Below are positions 36,399-45,529 of a DNA stretch of 64,000 nucleotides, piece after piece; within the stretch, counting starts at the first letter, position 1; each line of letters starts with the position of its first letter. The DNA comes from Verrucosispora sp. WMMD573 (lineage in GTDB: Bacteria; Actinomycetota; Actinomycetes; Mycobacteriales; Micromonosporaceae): assembly GCF_027497175.1 (NCBI RefSeq), contig NZ_CP114901.1:4464001-4528000 (forward strand). Reading direction: 5' to 3'. The position numbers were made by a program, and so were the translations under genes. Below the pieces are notes generated by a model. It worked only from the letters and a program-made list of their open reading frames with translations. It ran no database searches and was not told the DNA's origin.

Positions 36399-37277
36399 GT
36401 GGACCGCTTCCTCTTCCTCACCCTCGACGGCCTGTCGAGGGGCGCGGTCTACGCCGCGTTCGCCCTCGCCCTGGTGCTCATCTGGCGGGCCGGCCGGATC
36501 GTCAACTTCGCCCAGGGCGCGATGGCGGTGGCCGCCGCGTACGTCGCGTACAGCGTCACCGCCGTGACCGGCTCGTACTGGCTCGGCTTCGGCGCGGCGC
36601 TGCTCGCCGGGCTGCTGCTCGGCGCGGTCGTGGACGTCGCGGTGATGCGGCTGGTGGACCACCGGTCACCGCTCAATCCGGTGATCGTCGCGCTCGGGCT
36701 GGTCCTGCTGATCCAGGCGATCCTCGGGATGGTGTACGGCAACGAGTACCTACCCGCCCGGACACCGTTCAGCCGGACCGCGCTGACGGTCGGCGGCACC
36801 GCCGTGCTGTCCCCGTACGACCTGTTCGTCTTCGCCACCGTCGGGGTGGTCGGCGCGGCCCTGGTCTGGGTGTTCACCCGGACGGCGATCGGGCTGCGGA
36901 TGCGCGCCGCGGCGTTCGCACCCGAGGTGTCCCGGCTGCTCGGGGTGAACGTGGGCGGCATGCTCACCCTCGGCTGGGCGCTGGCCTCGGGTGTCGGCGC
37001 CCTGGCCGCGATGCTCGTCATCCCCACCGGACTGGGCCTGCATCCGCACGCGATGGACCTGGTCTTCGTCTCCGCGTTCACCGCCGCGGTGCTCGGCGGG
37101 CTGGACAGTCCACCCGGCGCGGTCGTCGGTGGTCTCGGCGTCGGCCTGCTGCTGTCCTACGTCAGCGGGTATGCCGGCGGCGACCTCATCCCGCTCGCGG
37201 TGCTCGCACTGCTGCTGACGGTGCTGCTGCTGCGGCCCGGCGGGTTGTTCGCCGCAGTCACCGCGAGGCGGGTGTGA
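36399..37277 (+). CDS. Branched-chain amino acid-type ABC transporter permease (LivH-like)
   Basis: 292 residues from GTG 36399, with a full AAGGAGGA Shine-Dalgarno. Multi-pass protein: LDGLSRGAVYAAFALALVLIWRAGRIVNFAQGAMA at the N terminus is diagnostic of LivH. Later SRLLGVNVGGMLTLGWALASGVGALAAML and FTAAVLGGLDSPPGAVVGG. Overlaps the next permease by GTGA. Confidence 0.9.
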   Translation: MDRFLFLTLDGLSRGAVYAAFALALVLIWRAGRIVNFAQGAMAVAAAYVAYSVTAVTGSYWLGFGAALLAGLLLGAVVDVAVMRLVDHRSPLNPVIVALGLVLLIQAILGMVYGNEYLPARTPFSRTALTVGGTAVLSPYDLFVFATVGVVGAALVWVFTRTAIGLRMRAAAFAPEVSRLLGVNVGGMLTLGWALASGVGALAAMLVIPTGLGLHPHAMDLVFVSAFTAAVLGGLDSPPGAVVGGLGVGLLLSYVSGYAGGDLIPLAVLALLLTVLLLRPGGLFAAVTARRV

Positions 37278-38380
37278 GCGCCACCCGGGCGGCGACGCCG
37301 TCCGCCCGGCACGCCGCCGCCGATGCCGCCCGGCCCGGCCGGTCACTGCCGACCCTGGTCCGTCACCTCGCCGTCGCGGCCGGCGTCGCCCTGCTGGTGC
37401 TGATGGTCAGCTACCAGCTCGACTCGTTCCGCAATTTCCAACTGGCCACCGTGGCGGCCTACCTCTGCGCCACGGCCGGGCTGACCGTCCTGACCGGGCT
37501 CTGCGGGCAGCTCTCGCTGGGACACGGCGCGCTGATGGCCACCGGCGCGTACACCCTCGCCCTGGTGCAGAACGCCTTCGCCGAGCGGGGCCTCACCGCC
37601 GGCGGGTGGCTGGTCGTGTCGCTGGTGGTGGCGGTGCTGGCCACCCTCGTCGTCGGCGCGGTCGTCGGGGTCGCCGCCGCCCGGCTGCGCGGGCCGTACC
37701 TGGCCGGGCTCACCCTGGCCGTGGCGGTGGTGGTGCCGGCGTTGACCGTCACCTTCGACGGGGTCTTCAACGGCGAGCAGGGCCTGGCGGTGCCGGTGGC
37801 TCCGGCCCCGGCCGCGCTGGGCAGCTACTTCCCGCACGAGCGGTGGCAGCTCTGGGTGGCCGCCGCGGCGGCTCTGGTCTGCCTGGTGCTGCTGGCGAAC
37901 CTGGTCCGCAGCCGCTACGGCCGCTCGTTCCGGGCGGTACGCGACGACGAGGTCGCCGCCCGGCTGGCCGGGATCCACGTGGCGCGTACCCAGGTCGTCG
38001 CGTTCGTGGTCAGCGCGGCCAGCGCCGGCCTCGGCGGCGCCCTGCTGGCGATGCTCGCGCAGAGCGTGTCACCCGGCGCGTTCGGCCTGACGTTGTCGCT
38101 GTTCCTGCTGATGGCCGTGGTCATCGGCGGTCTCGGTCGAATCGCCGGGGCGGCCTGGGGCGCCTTCCTGCTGGTCGCCCTGCCCGATCTGACGCACTCC
38201 CTGACCAACCTGTTCACCCTCTCGCCGGCCGCGGCGCAGCGACTGGAGGGCAATCTGCCGCTGGCGATCTTCGGTAGCACGCTGATCGCGGTCATGATCG
38301 TCGCGCCGGGCGGTGTACAGGGGTTGTTGTCCCGGCTGGCCCGGGCCTTGCGCGCCCGACGGCCGGTCGGGCGGTCGTAA
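37274..38380 (+). CDS. Branched-chain amino acid-type ABC transporter permease (LivM-like)
   Basis: 368 residues. LCATAGLTVLTGLCGQLSLGHGALMATGAYTLA is the LivM signature; RLRGPYLAGLTLAVAVVVPALT and RSFRAVRDDEVAARLAGIHVARTQVVAFVVSAASAGLGGALLA follow. Second half of the membrane channel. Liv-type systems with acyl-CoA dehydrogenases next to them often import aromatic or short carboxylic acids rather than amino acids. Confidence 0.9.
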   Translation: MSATRAATPSARHAAADAARPGRSLPTLVRHLAVAAGVALLVLMVSYQLDSFRNFQLATVAAYLCATAGLTVLTGLCGQLSLGHGALMATGAYTLALVQNAFAERGLTAGGWLVVSLVVAVLATLVVGAVVGVAAARLRGPYLAGLTLAVAVVVPALTVTFDGVFNGEQGLAVPVAPAPAALGSYFPHERWQLWVAAAAALVCLVLLANLVRSRYGRSFRAVRDDEVAARLAGIHVARTQVVAFVVSAASAGLGGALLAMLAQSVSPGAFGLTLSLFLLMAVVIGGLGRIAGAAWGAFLLVALPDLTHSLTNLFTLSPAAAQRLEGNLPLAIFGSTLIAVMIVAPGGVQGLLSRLARALRARRPVGRS

Positions 38381-38444
38381 CCGTCGCACCTACTCACCCA
38401 ACCATCCATTTCGCACAACCGGACCGATGAAAGGTCGGTGTCCC

Positions 38445-39725
38445 ATGCGAAGCACGGCACGGCGCGGTCTCGTGATCGCCACCACCCTCACCCTGCTGCT
38501 CACCTCCGCCGCCTGCGGCTCCGACGACGGTCCCGGTGCGGGCGCGCCGGTGCCCGGCGTCACCGATACGGAGATCGTCGTCGGCACCCACATGCCGCTG
38601 ACCGGTCCGGCTTCCGCCGGCTACTCGAAGATCGCCCCGGCGACGAAGGCGTACTTCGACTACGTCAACGCCAACGGCGGCGTGCACGGCCGCAAGATCA
38701 GCTACAAGATCATGGACGACGGCTACAACCCCGCGACGACCCAGCAGGTCGTCCGGCAGCTCGTTCTCCAGGACAAGGTCTTCGCCATCCTGAACGGGCT
38801 CGGCACGCCGACCCACACCGGCGTGCTGGACTTCCTGCACACCAACCGGGTACCCGATCTCTTCGTCGCCTCCGGCAGCCGCAGCTGGGACCAGCCCGAC
38901 CGCTACCCGAACACCTTCGGCTTCAACCCCGACTACACGGTCGAGGGCAAGATCCTGGCAAATCACGTGAAGACCGCCCTGCCCGGGCGCACGGTGTGCT
39001 TCCTCGGGCAGGACGACGACTTCGGCCGCGACGCGTTGGCCGGGGTGGAGAAGGTGCTCGGTGCCGACGGCGTGGCGGCCCGCCAGACGTACGTCACCAG
39101 CAACACGAACGTTGCGCCGCAGATCGGTGCGTTCAAGGCGGCCGGCTGCCAGGTGGTCATCCTGGCCACGGTGCCCGGCTTCACCGCCCTGTCCGTCGGC
39201 ACCGCGGCCCGGCTGGACTTCCGGCCGCAGTGGGTGGTGTCGAACGTGGGCGCGGACCTGCCGACGCTGTCCCGGCAGCTCGGCGACGCCGCCGGACTGT
39301 TGGAGGGCCTGATCGGCCTGAACTACCTGCCGATGCAGGGGGACAGCGACGATCCGTGGATCCAGCTGTTCACCAAGATTAACCAAGAGCACAACGGCGG
39401 TGCGGAGTTCGACGGCAACGCGGTCTACGGTATGGCGGTGGGCTACCTGTTCGTGCAGGTGCTCCAGGCTGCCGGCAAGGATCTGACCCGCGAGTCGTTG
39501 GTCGAGGCCGTCGGCAAGGGCGGCTACCAGGGGCCCGGCGTGGCGCCGTTGCGGTTCTCCGCCACCGACCACTCCGGTTACGGCGGCGGCCGGCTGAGCC
39601 GGGTCGAAGGGGGAGAGCAGCGCTACTTCGGCCCGACGTACGAGACCGACGAGTCCGACGGGCCGGTCAACGAGTACACCACGCCGCCGGTGCCGCCACC
39701 GGCAAACGGCGTGCCGACCGCCTGA
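38445..39725 (+). CDS. Liv-type substrate-binding lipoprotein
   Basis: 426 residues from ATG 38445 (AAAGGT upstream; ATG 38427 is an alternative). Lipobox LTSAAC after a short signal. Peripla_BP_6 fold: VPGVTDTEIVVGTHMPLTGPAS, YFDYVNANGGVHGRKISYKIMDDGYNPATT, FAILNGLGTPTHTGVLDFL. This start resembles receptors of the amide/urea/branched-chain amino acid group. Binding ligand not predictable; placed last in the operon, unlike the binding proteins of the other three importers here. Confidence 0.9.
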   Translation: MRSTARRGLVIATTLTLLLTSAACGSDDGPGAGAPVPGVTDTEIVVGTHMPLTGPASAGYSKIAPATKAYFDYVNANGGVHGRKISYKIMDDGYNPATTQQVVRQLVLQDKVFAILNGLGTPTHTGVLDFLHTNRVPDLFVASGSRSWDQPDRYPNTFGFNPDYTVEGKILANHVKTALPGRTVCFLGQDDDFGRDALAGVEKVLGADGVAARQTYVTSNTNVAPQIGAFKAAGCQVVILATVPGFTALSVGTAARLDFRPQWVVSNVGADLPTLSRQLGDAAGLLEGLIGLNYLPMQGDSDDPWIQLFTKINQEHNGGAEFDGNAVYGMAVGYLFVQVLQAAGKDLTRESLVEAVGKGGYQGPGVAPLRFSATDHSGYGGGRLSRVEGGEQRYFGPTYETDESDGPVNEYTTPPVPPPANGVPTA

Positions 39726-39734
39726 TCCGCTCGC

Positions 39735-39775
39735 GTGTGCGCCGCCCGGGCCCCGGGCTTCCGGGCGGCGCACAC
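39735..39775 (+). terminator. Strong terminator of the Liv-type importer operon
   Basis: Perfect 15-bp stem GTGTGCGCCGCCCGG / CCGGGCGGCGCACAC, 11-base loop. Confidence 0.85.
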
Positions 39776-39860
39776 CGGCGAGATGAGCCAGCCCGCGCCG
39801 GCCCGCCGCGACACCGCCGCGATCGGTCAGGCACGTCCGGGCAGGGTCTCAGCGAACGCC

Positions 39861-39866
39861 TAGACT
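39861..39866 (+). promoter_or_regulatory. -10 box for the TetR gene
   Basis: TAGACT, about 45 bases before ATG 39911. No obvious -35 hexamer or palindrome. Confidence 0.3.
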
Positions 39867-39910
39867 CGGCTCGCACGAACGCGACGCCAGGGGTGAGGGG
39901 GACGGCGGGG

Positions 39911-40522
39911 ATGGTCAGTGCCGAGGCGGCCGGCCGGGTCGACGGGCGCACCGCCCGGGCCGAGCGCACCCGGGCGGCGATCGTCGAGGCGCATCTCGCG
40001 CTCATCTCGGAGGGAGACCTGCGCCCGACCGGCGAGCGCATCGCCGAGCGGGCCGGCATCTCCCTGCGTACGCTCTGGACCAACTTCAAGGACATGGAGA
40101 CCCTGTTCGAGGCCAGCGGGGCGGAGCTGCTGCGCCAACAGGACGCCGCGTGGCGGCCGATCTCGCCCACGCTGCCGCTGGCCAAGCGGGTCGACGCGTT
40201 CTGCCGGCAGCGGGCGAAGCTGCTGCAACTGATCGCGCCGTCGGCTCGGGCGGCACAGATGCGCGAGCCGGTCTCCGCCCAGTTGCGCCGTAACCGGCTC
40301 AAACACATCGCCCGGGTACGCGACGAGGTCGAGCAGCTGTTCGCCGACGAACTGGCCCGCGCCGGGTCGGCCCGGACCCAGGTGGTCAACGCCGTGGTGG
40401 CGGCGAGCACCTGGCCGGCGTGGTCGACCCTGCGCGACGGGCTCGGGCTGGGCGTGGACGCCGCCCGCGCGGTGATGGCCCGCACCGTCGGCGCGCTGCT
40501 CGCCGAGCCGGCCGACGGCTGA
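39911..40522 (+). CDS. TetR-family transcriptional regulator
   Basis: 203 residues from ATG 39911, preceded by GAGGGGGA; GTG 39893 in the same frame is an alternative. HTH: RAAIVEAHLALISEGDLRPTGERIAERAGISLRTLWTNFKDMETLFEAS, where a Trp replaces the usual Tyr of the recognition helix. The C-terminal effector domain is unclassified. It follows the Liv operon terminator and may control the dehydrogenase/Liv genes through the palindromes at 32482 or 34835; neither link is proven. Confidence 0.85.
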   Translation: MVSAEAAGRVDGRTARAERTRAAIVEAHLALISEGDLRPTGERIAERAGISLRTLWTNFKDMETLFEASGAELLRQQDAAWRPISPTLPLAKRVDAFCRQRAKLLQLIAPSARAAQMREPVSAQLRRNRLKHIARVRDEVEQLFADELARAGSARTQVVNAVVAASTWPAWSTLRDGLGLGVDAARAVMARTVGALLAEPADG

Positions 40523-40581
40523 CCTCGGCGGAACCACCCCGACAATTCCCTCTTCTCAAGCGCCGACGGATAGGCGAAACT

Positions 40582-40602
40582 CGATGCATGATTAATGCAT
40601 CG
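40582..40602 (+). promoter_or_regulatory. Palindrome overlapping the LuxR-family start codon
   Basis: CGATGCAT and ATGCATCG flank GATTA. The ATG start at 40588 lies in the left arm. It may be an operator or an RNA hairpin that hides the start codon. Confidence 0.45.
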
Positions 40603-43506
40603 ACGGTGCAAATAGCTGTGCTACGGGGCCGGCAGGCGGAGTGCCGGGAGATCCGGAGTCTGCTCGCCGCACCGGCCGGCAAGGCGCTGCTGCTGCACGG
40701 CGAACCCGGCTCCGGGCGTAGCACGCTGCTGGCGTACGCCCACCGGCACGGCCGGGGCCGCCGGCTGCTCGCCGCCACCGGCCTGCCCGACGAGGCGATG
40801 CTGCCCTACGCCGGGTTGCAGCGGCTGCTCGATCCGGTGCTCGACGGCGACGGCGCGCTGCCCGAGCGGCAACGGCAGGTGCTGCGCCGGGCCGTGGCCG
40901 GTGAAGGCTGTCGCGACCAGGACCAGTTGGTGCTCTCCCACGCCGTACTCGGGCTGCTCGCCGAGGCCGCCCACGATGGTCCGCTGCTGTGCACCATGGA
41001 CGACGTCGACGTGGGCGACGCGCCGACGGCGCGGTTGCTGACCCTGGTGGCCCGGCGACTGCCGCAGCTGCCCGTCGTCCTGCTGCTCACCGCCGGCAGC
41101 GACAGCGGGGCGGACGCGATACCCGGCCGCCGGCTGCTGCCGCTCGACGAACCGGACAGTCACGCCCTGCTGGCCGCGCGCCGCCCGGGGCCGCCACCAC
41201 CCGGCCCGGTGCTGGCCGGACTGAACGCCCTCGCCGCTGGCAACCCGCAGGCCCTGGTCGACCTCGCGGACTCGCTGACCCAGGGCCAGTGGCACGGTGC
41301 GGAACCGCTGCCCACCACCCCGCCGGCCGACGGCGGCCTGGTCCGGGCCTACCGTGGCGTGCTCTTCCGCCTGCCCGGCGACACGCGGCGCGCGCTGCTG
41401 CTGGCCGCGCTCGCCGCGACCGCTCCCGCCGCTTCCGAGCAGGCCGACGTCGCGGACCCGGTGACCCTGGGCCGGGCGCTGCGCGCGGTCGGCGACAGTC
41501 TCGCGGCGCTCGCGCCGGCCGAGGCCGCCGGCCTGATCCGACTCACCGCGCCGGGTGGCGCCGCATTTCCCCGGTCGCTGACCCGCGCCATGGTCGAGGC
41601 CACCGCCTCGGTAACCGCGCGCCGCGAGGCTCATCTGCTGCTCGCCGCCGCGCTCGACGGCACCGGGGCCCGACTGCGGCGGGCCCTGCACCTGGCGGCG
41701 GCGACCGATGGACCGGCACCGGCGCTGGCCACGGAACTGGCGGACGCGGTGGACGACCGCGTGGACCCTCTCACCGCGGCGACGGCGCTGGCCCGGGCTG
41801 CCGACCTCAGCGACGATCCGGTGCTCGCCGCCAGCAGACAGGTCACCGCCGCCCGCTACGCCTGGCAGGCGGGCGATCCCGGCCGGGCCCGCGCGTTGCT
41901 GCACCGCGTCGCTGATGCGCCCGGCCCGACAGCGGCACTGCCGGACGGGGGGTCACCCACCTCGGTCAGGCGCGACATCGTGGCCGGTGCGCCGCCGGAC
42001 GGTGACCCGCCCGCGCCGGCCGGGCGGGTCGCCGGCAGCGCGGCGGTGTGCGACCGGGGGTTGGCCACCGCCATCGGGGGACTCGCCGAACTGCTGCGTG
42101 GCGAGATTCGACTGCGTTGCGGGTCGGCGCCGGCCGCGCTGCCGAGCCTGCTGTCCGCCGCCAGCGCATTGGCCGAGGTGGACCGTGAGTCGGCGTTGGT
42201 CGCCTTGGTCCGCGCCGGTGAGGCCGTCTGCTTCTGCGGCGACCAGTACCGCTACGCCGAGGTGGCCCGCCGGATGGCGACACTGCGCCGGGACGGGGAT
42301 CCACCGTGGGCGGACCTGCTGACCACCCTGGTCGTCGGGGTCGCCGCCACGCTGCGCGGTGACCACGCCCACGCCGGACCGCTGCTGCGCCGGGCGGTGG
42401 TGCTCGGTGGGCGGTTGACAGATGCGGCGGTGACCCCGACCGCGTTGACCGGCGCGGCCGTGGCCGGCCTGCTGGTCGCGGTGGACGCCGCGGCGTACCG
42501 GCTCGCCGACCGCGCCGTCGAGCTGGCGGCCGACCGGGGCGAGATGTCCCTGTTGCCCAGGGCGCTCGAACTACGGGCGATGAGCGAGTACTGGCTGGGC
42601 CGCCACGAGGCCGCGACACAGAGCTGCCGGGAAGGGCTGCGGGTGGCGCGGGCCGCCGGCCAGCACACCAGCGCCGGTGTCCATCTCGGCCTGCTCGCCG
42701 TGCTCGCGGCCGTGCGGTCCGACCACGAGGCCAGTCTCGGCCACGTCGCTGAGCTGGGCGACGTCGCCGTGCCGGGCAGTCGCCCGCACGCCCTCGCCGA
42801 GTGGGCACTCGCGATGCTGGACCTGGTCGACGCCAGGTACGCCGACGCGGCAGACCGGCTGGCCGCGCTGGCTCGCCCCGGTACCGGGCGTGGCCAGGTT
42901 CTCGTCCAGGTGATGGCCACGCCGTACCTGGTGGAGGCCGCCGCGCACGATGGCCGGCAGGCCCGGGCGCGGGCCGCGCTCACCGTCTTCGACCGCTGGG
43001 CCGGCAGCACCGCCAGCCCGCTGCGCCGGGCACTGTCGGCCCGCTGCCACGCGTTGCTGGCCACGCGCGGTAGCGCCGAGGCCGAGCGGCATTTCCGCGC
43101 CGCGCTGTCCCTGCACCCGTGCGATGCCGCCACCTTCGAGCGGGCGCGTACCGAGTTGCTCTTCGGCCGGGAACTGCGCCACGCCCGCCGTCCCCGCGAG
43201 GCTCGCGGTCACCTGCACCGGGCCCGACAGACCTTCGTTCTGCTCGGTGCGCAGGCGTGGGCCCGGCAGTCCACCGTGGAGCTACGCGCGGCGGGGGAGT
43301 CCGTCGGCACGCCGGACCCGTGCGCCGTGCGGCTGCTCACCGGTCAGCAGCTGCGCGTCGCCCACCTGGTCGCCTCCGGTGCCACCAACCAGGAGGTGGC
43401 CAGGCAGATGTTCCTGTCCACCCGGACCGTCGACCATCACCTGCGCAACATCTACCACCGGCTCGGCATCCGCTCCCGCACCGAGCTGGTCCGTGCATTG
43501 GGCTGA
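40588..43506 (+). CDS. Large LuxR-family regulator with AAA ATPase domain (LAL type)
   Basis: 972 residues from ATG 40588. N-terminal ATPase: LRGRQAECREIRSLLA, P-loop HGEPGSGRST (37-46) with Arg44 in place of the catalytic lysine, Walker B LLCTMDDVDVGD. The long middle is helical and TPR-like. The C-terminal LuxR HTH is LTGQQLRVAHLVASGATNQEVARQMFLSTRTVDHHLRNIYHRLGIRSRTELVRALG, the classic GerE domain. Members of this LAL class activate carbohydrate or secondary-metabolite genes. No biosynthetic cluster is adjacent; the neighbouring importer starting at 43555 is one possible target. No Shine-Dalgarno site is visible. Confidence 0.87.
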   Translation: MINASTVQIAVLRGRQAECREIRSLLAAPAGKALLLHGEPGSGRSTLLAYAHRHGRGRRLLAATGLPDEAMLPYAGLQRLLDPVLDGDGALPERQRQVLRRAVAGEGCRDQDQLVLSHAVLGLLAEAAHDGPLLCTMDDVDVGDAPTARLLTLVARRLPQLPVVLLLTAGSDSGADAIPGRRLLPLDEPDSHALLAARRPGPPPPGPVLAGLNALAAGNPQALVDLADSLTQGQWHGAEPLPTTPPADGGLVRAYRGVLFRLPGDTRRALLLAALAATAPAASEQADVADPVTLGRALRAVGDSLAALAPAEAAGLIRLTAPGGAAFPRSLTRAMVEATASVTARREAHLLLAAALDGTGARLRRALHLAAATDGPAPALATELADAVDDRVDPLTAATALARAADLSDDPVLAASRQVTAARYAWQAGDPGRARALLHRVADAPGPTAALPDGGSPTSVRRDIVAGAPPDGDPPAPAGRVAGSAAVCDRGLATAIGGLAELLRGEIRLRCGSAPAALPSLLSAASALAEVDRESALVALVRAGEAVCFCGDQYRYAEVARRMATLRRDGDPPWADLLTTLVVGVAATLRGDHAHAGPLLRRAVVLGGRLTDAAVTPTALTGAAVAGLLVAVDAAAYRLADRAVELAADRGEMSLLPRALELRAMSEYWLGRHEAATQSCREGLRVARAAGQHTSAGVHLGLLAVLAAVRSDHEASLGHVAELGDVAVPGSRPHALAEWALAMLDLVDARYADAADRLAALARPGTGRGQVLVQVMATPYLVEAAAHDGRQARARAALTVFDRWAGSTASPLRRALSARCHALLATRGSAEAERHFRAALSLHPCDAATFERARTELLFGRELRHARRPREARGHLHRARQTFVLLGAQAWARQSTVELRAAGESVGTPDPCAVRLLTGQQLRVAHLVASGATNQEVARQMFLSTRTVDHHLRNIYHRLGIRSRTELVRALG

Positions 43507-43554
43507 CGTGGCAAAACCGATATTCAACTGATCCATGACGAGCGTCAGGGTTTC

Positions 43555-43583
43555 TTGACATTTAAGGGTGGGTGACCCACGAT
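43555..43583 (+). promoter_or_regulatory. Promoter with palindromic operator for the NMT1/SsuA-type importer
   Basis: Consensus -35 TTGACA (43555-43560), 17-bp spacer and CACGAT (43578-43583). GTGGGT-G-ACCCAC (43568-43580) is a perfect palindrome occupying the spacer. A likely repressor is the PaaX-family protein of the same operon. Confidence 0.6.
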
Positions 43584-43690
43584 GGCCAACACGGCCGGGT
43601 GATCTCACTCACATCGAGCCCGCCGCAGGTCCCAAGGCACCTGTCGGTGTTGACGCGCCCACCACTCCCGCTCCAGGAAGGGCCTTGTCG

Positions 43691-44662
43691 ATGAAGAAGC
43701 TGTTCACGCTCGGGCTGATCGCCAGCGTCGCGATCGCGCTCGCTGGATGTACGGACTCGGATGCCACCCCCTCGGGAGAGAACAGCGGCGAACTTCGCCA
43801 GATTCGTGTCGCGGCCCTGCCGATCACCGAGACCGCCGCGTTGTGGGGCGGCATGAAGGCCGGGATCTTCGAAAAGCACGGGCTGTCGGTCGAGGTGCTG
43901 CCCGCGCAGGGCGGCGCACAGGCCATCCCCGCGCTCATCAACGGCGACATCGACTTCGCCATCGGTCAGCCGTTCGGCCCGTTCCGGGCCGACCTACAGG
44001 ATCTCGGCGTCGTGATCATCGGCAACTATGCGTCGTCCTACGCCGAGGGTGACGACATCAACGCCGTGGTGGCCTCGGCCAAGTCGGGCATCACCAGGCC
44101 GGCGGAGCTGGCCGGCAAGCGAGTGGCGGTGAACAGCCTGGGCGCGGCGGGCGACGTGACGATCATGGCCGCGGTGGAGAAGGACGGTGGTGACCCCTCC
44201 ACCATCAAGTTCGTCGAGGTCGCCTTCCCCGACGTCCCGGCGCAGCTGGAAGCCGACAACATCGACGCCGCCTGGGTGCCGGAGCCCTTCGTCACCCAGC
44301 TGCGTAACCGTGGCGACACCTTCGTCGTCGCGCCGTACCAGGCGGTCGTCCCCGGGCTCGCGACGCTCACCGCCATCACGACGAAGGAGCAGATGGACTC
44401 CGAGGCCGAACTGGTCGCCGACTTCACCGCGGCGATGAAGGAGACCCTCGCGTGGGCGCAGGACTCCGCCAACGAGGCGGCCGTCCGCCAGGCGATCAAG
44501 GACAACCTGGAGCTTCCGGAGGCGGTCGCGGACTCGGTGAAGCTGCCGGAGTTCGGCTGGGAGCTGGACCGGGCGAGCCTGGAGTCGCTGGCCACGCTCG
44601 CCGGCAAGTACCAGGTGCTCGACCAGCAGCCCAACTTCGATCGCCTCATCCAACAGCAGTAG
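43691..44662 (+). CDS. ABC transporter substrate-binding lipoprotein (NMT1/SsuA/TauA type)
   Basis: 323 residues from ATG 43691 (GGAAGGG upstream; TTG 43685 possible). Lipobox IALAGC. Periplasmic-binding-protein type II fold: RVAALPITETAALWGGMKAGIFEKHGLSVEVLPAQGGAQAIPALINGDIDFAIGQ, then ELAGKRVAVNSLGAAGD and DAAWVPEPFVTQL. Members bind thiamin precursors, sulfonates, nitrate or aromatic acids such as phthalate. PaaX and CoA-ligase neighbours favour an aromatic or other carboxylate ligand, by inference. Confidence 0.88.
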   Translation: MKKLFTLGLIASVAIALAGCTDSDATPSGENSGELRQIRVAALPITETAALWGGMKAGIFEKHGLSVEVLPAQGGAQAIPALINGDIDFAIGQPFGPFRADLQDLGVVIIGNYASSYAEGDDINAVVASAKSGITRPAELAGKRVAVNSLGAAGDVTIMAAVEKDGGDPSTIKFVEVAFPDVPAQLEADNIDAAWVPEPFVTQLRNRGDTFVVAPYQAVVPGLATLTAITTKEQMDSEAELVADFTAAMKETLAWAQDSANEAAVRQAIKDNLELPEAVADSVKLPEFGWELDRASLESLATLAGKYQVLDQQPNFDRLIQQQ

Positions 44663-44674
44663 CCGGCGCGGTCC

Positions 44675-44705
44675 CGCCCTTCCCGGTGACCGGCCGGGAA
44701 GGGCG
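44675..44705 (+). terminator. Intercistronic hairpin after binding-protein gene
   Basis: Perfect 12-bp stem CGCCCTTCCCGG / CCGGGAAGGGCG with a 7-base loop, before the first permease gene. Confidence 0.65.
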
Positions 44706-44728
44706 TCGCCGCCGACCACGGGAGCAAC

Positions 44729-45529
44729 ATGCACGTCTTGTCCCTGCGGCGTACCCGTTCGCTGCGCAAGGTGATGCTGGGCGTTGTCGGGCTGACCGGG
44801 TTCCTCGTCATCTGGCAGCTGGTACCGACCCTCGGCCTGATCAACTCGCAGTACCTGCCGTACGTCACGGACGTGCTCGCCCGGCTCGCCGAGGAGTTCC
44901 GTGACCTCGCCTTCTGGCGTCGGCTCGGGTACACCATGACCTCCTGGGCGATCGGGCTGGCCGTGGCCACCGCCGCCGCGGTCGTCCTCGGCACGATCGT
45001 CGGCCTGGTGCCCTTCCTGCGCCGCGCCACCCACACGGTGGTGGAGTTCCTGCGGCCCATCCCGTCGGTGGCGCTCATCCCCCTCGCCGTGCTGTTGTTC
45101 GGCATCCAGATGCAGGCGGCCCTGCTCATCATCATCTACGCGTCGTTCTGGCAGGTCTTCGTGCAGGTGATCTACGGCGTCGCCGACGTCGACGCGGTCG
45201 CCCGGGACACCGCCCGCAGCTTCGGACTCACCCGCCGCGAGCGGTTGTCGTACCTGGTGCTGCCGACCGCCCTGCCGTACCTCATGACGGGCATCAGGCT
45301 GGCCGCGGCGGTCGCCCTCATCCTGGCCATCACCGCCGAGATGGTGATCGGCAATCCCGGTCTGGGGCGGATGATCGAGCTGTCCCGGTCCGCCGGTGAC
45401 TCGGTCGGCCTGTACGCCTTCGTGGTGGTCACCGGCCTGCTCGGGCTCGTGGTGAATCTCGTCTTCCGGTTCATCGAGCGGCGTTCGTTGTCGTGGCACC
45501 AGTCCGTACGCGGTGAGGAGGTCCTGTGA
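44729..45529 (+). CDS. ABC transporter permease (SsuC/TauC-like)
   Basis: 266 residues from ATG 44729 with GGGAG close upstream. BPD_transp_1 permease: FLRPIPSVALIPLAVLLFGIQMQAALLIIIYASFWQVFVQVIYGVADVD, the EAA-like loop RSFGLTRRERLSYLVLPTALPYLMTGIRLAAAVALILAITAEMV. About six membrane helices. Overlaps a second, different permease gene by GTGA; a pair of dissimilar permeases is unusual for this class, which normally uses a homodimer. Confidence 0.88.
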   Translation: MHVLSLRRTRSLRKVMLGVVGLTGFLVIWQLVPTLGLINSQYLPYVTDVLARLAEEFRDLAFWRRLGYTMTSWAIGLAVATAAAVVLGTIVGLVPFLRRATHTVVEFLRPIPSVALIPLAVLLFGIQMQAALLIIIYASFWQVFVQVIYGVADVDAVARDTARSFGLTRRERLSYLVLPTALPYLMTGIRLAAAVALILAITAEMVIGNPGLGRMIELSRSAGDSVGLYAFVVVTGLLGLVVNLVFRFIERRSLSWHQSVRGEEVL

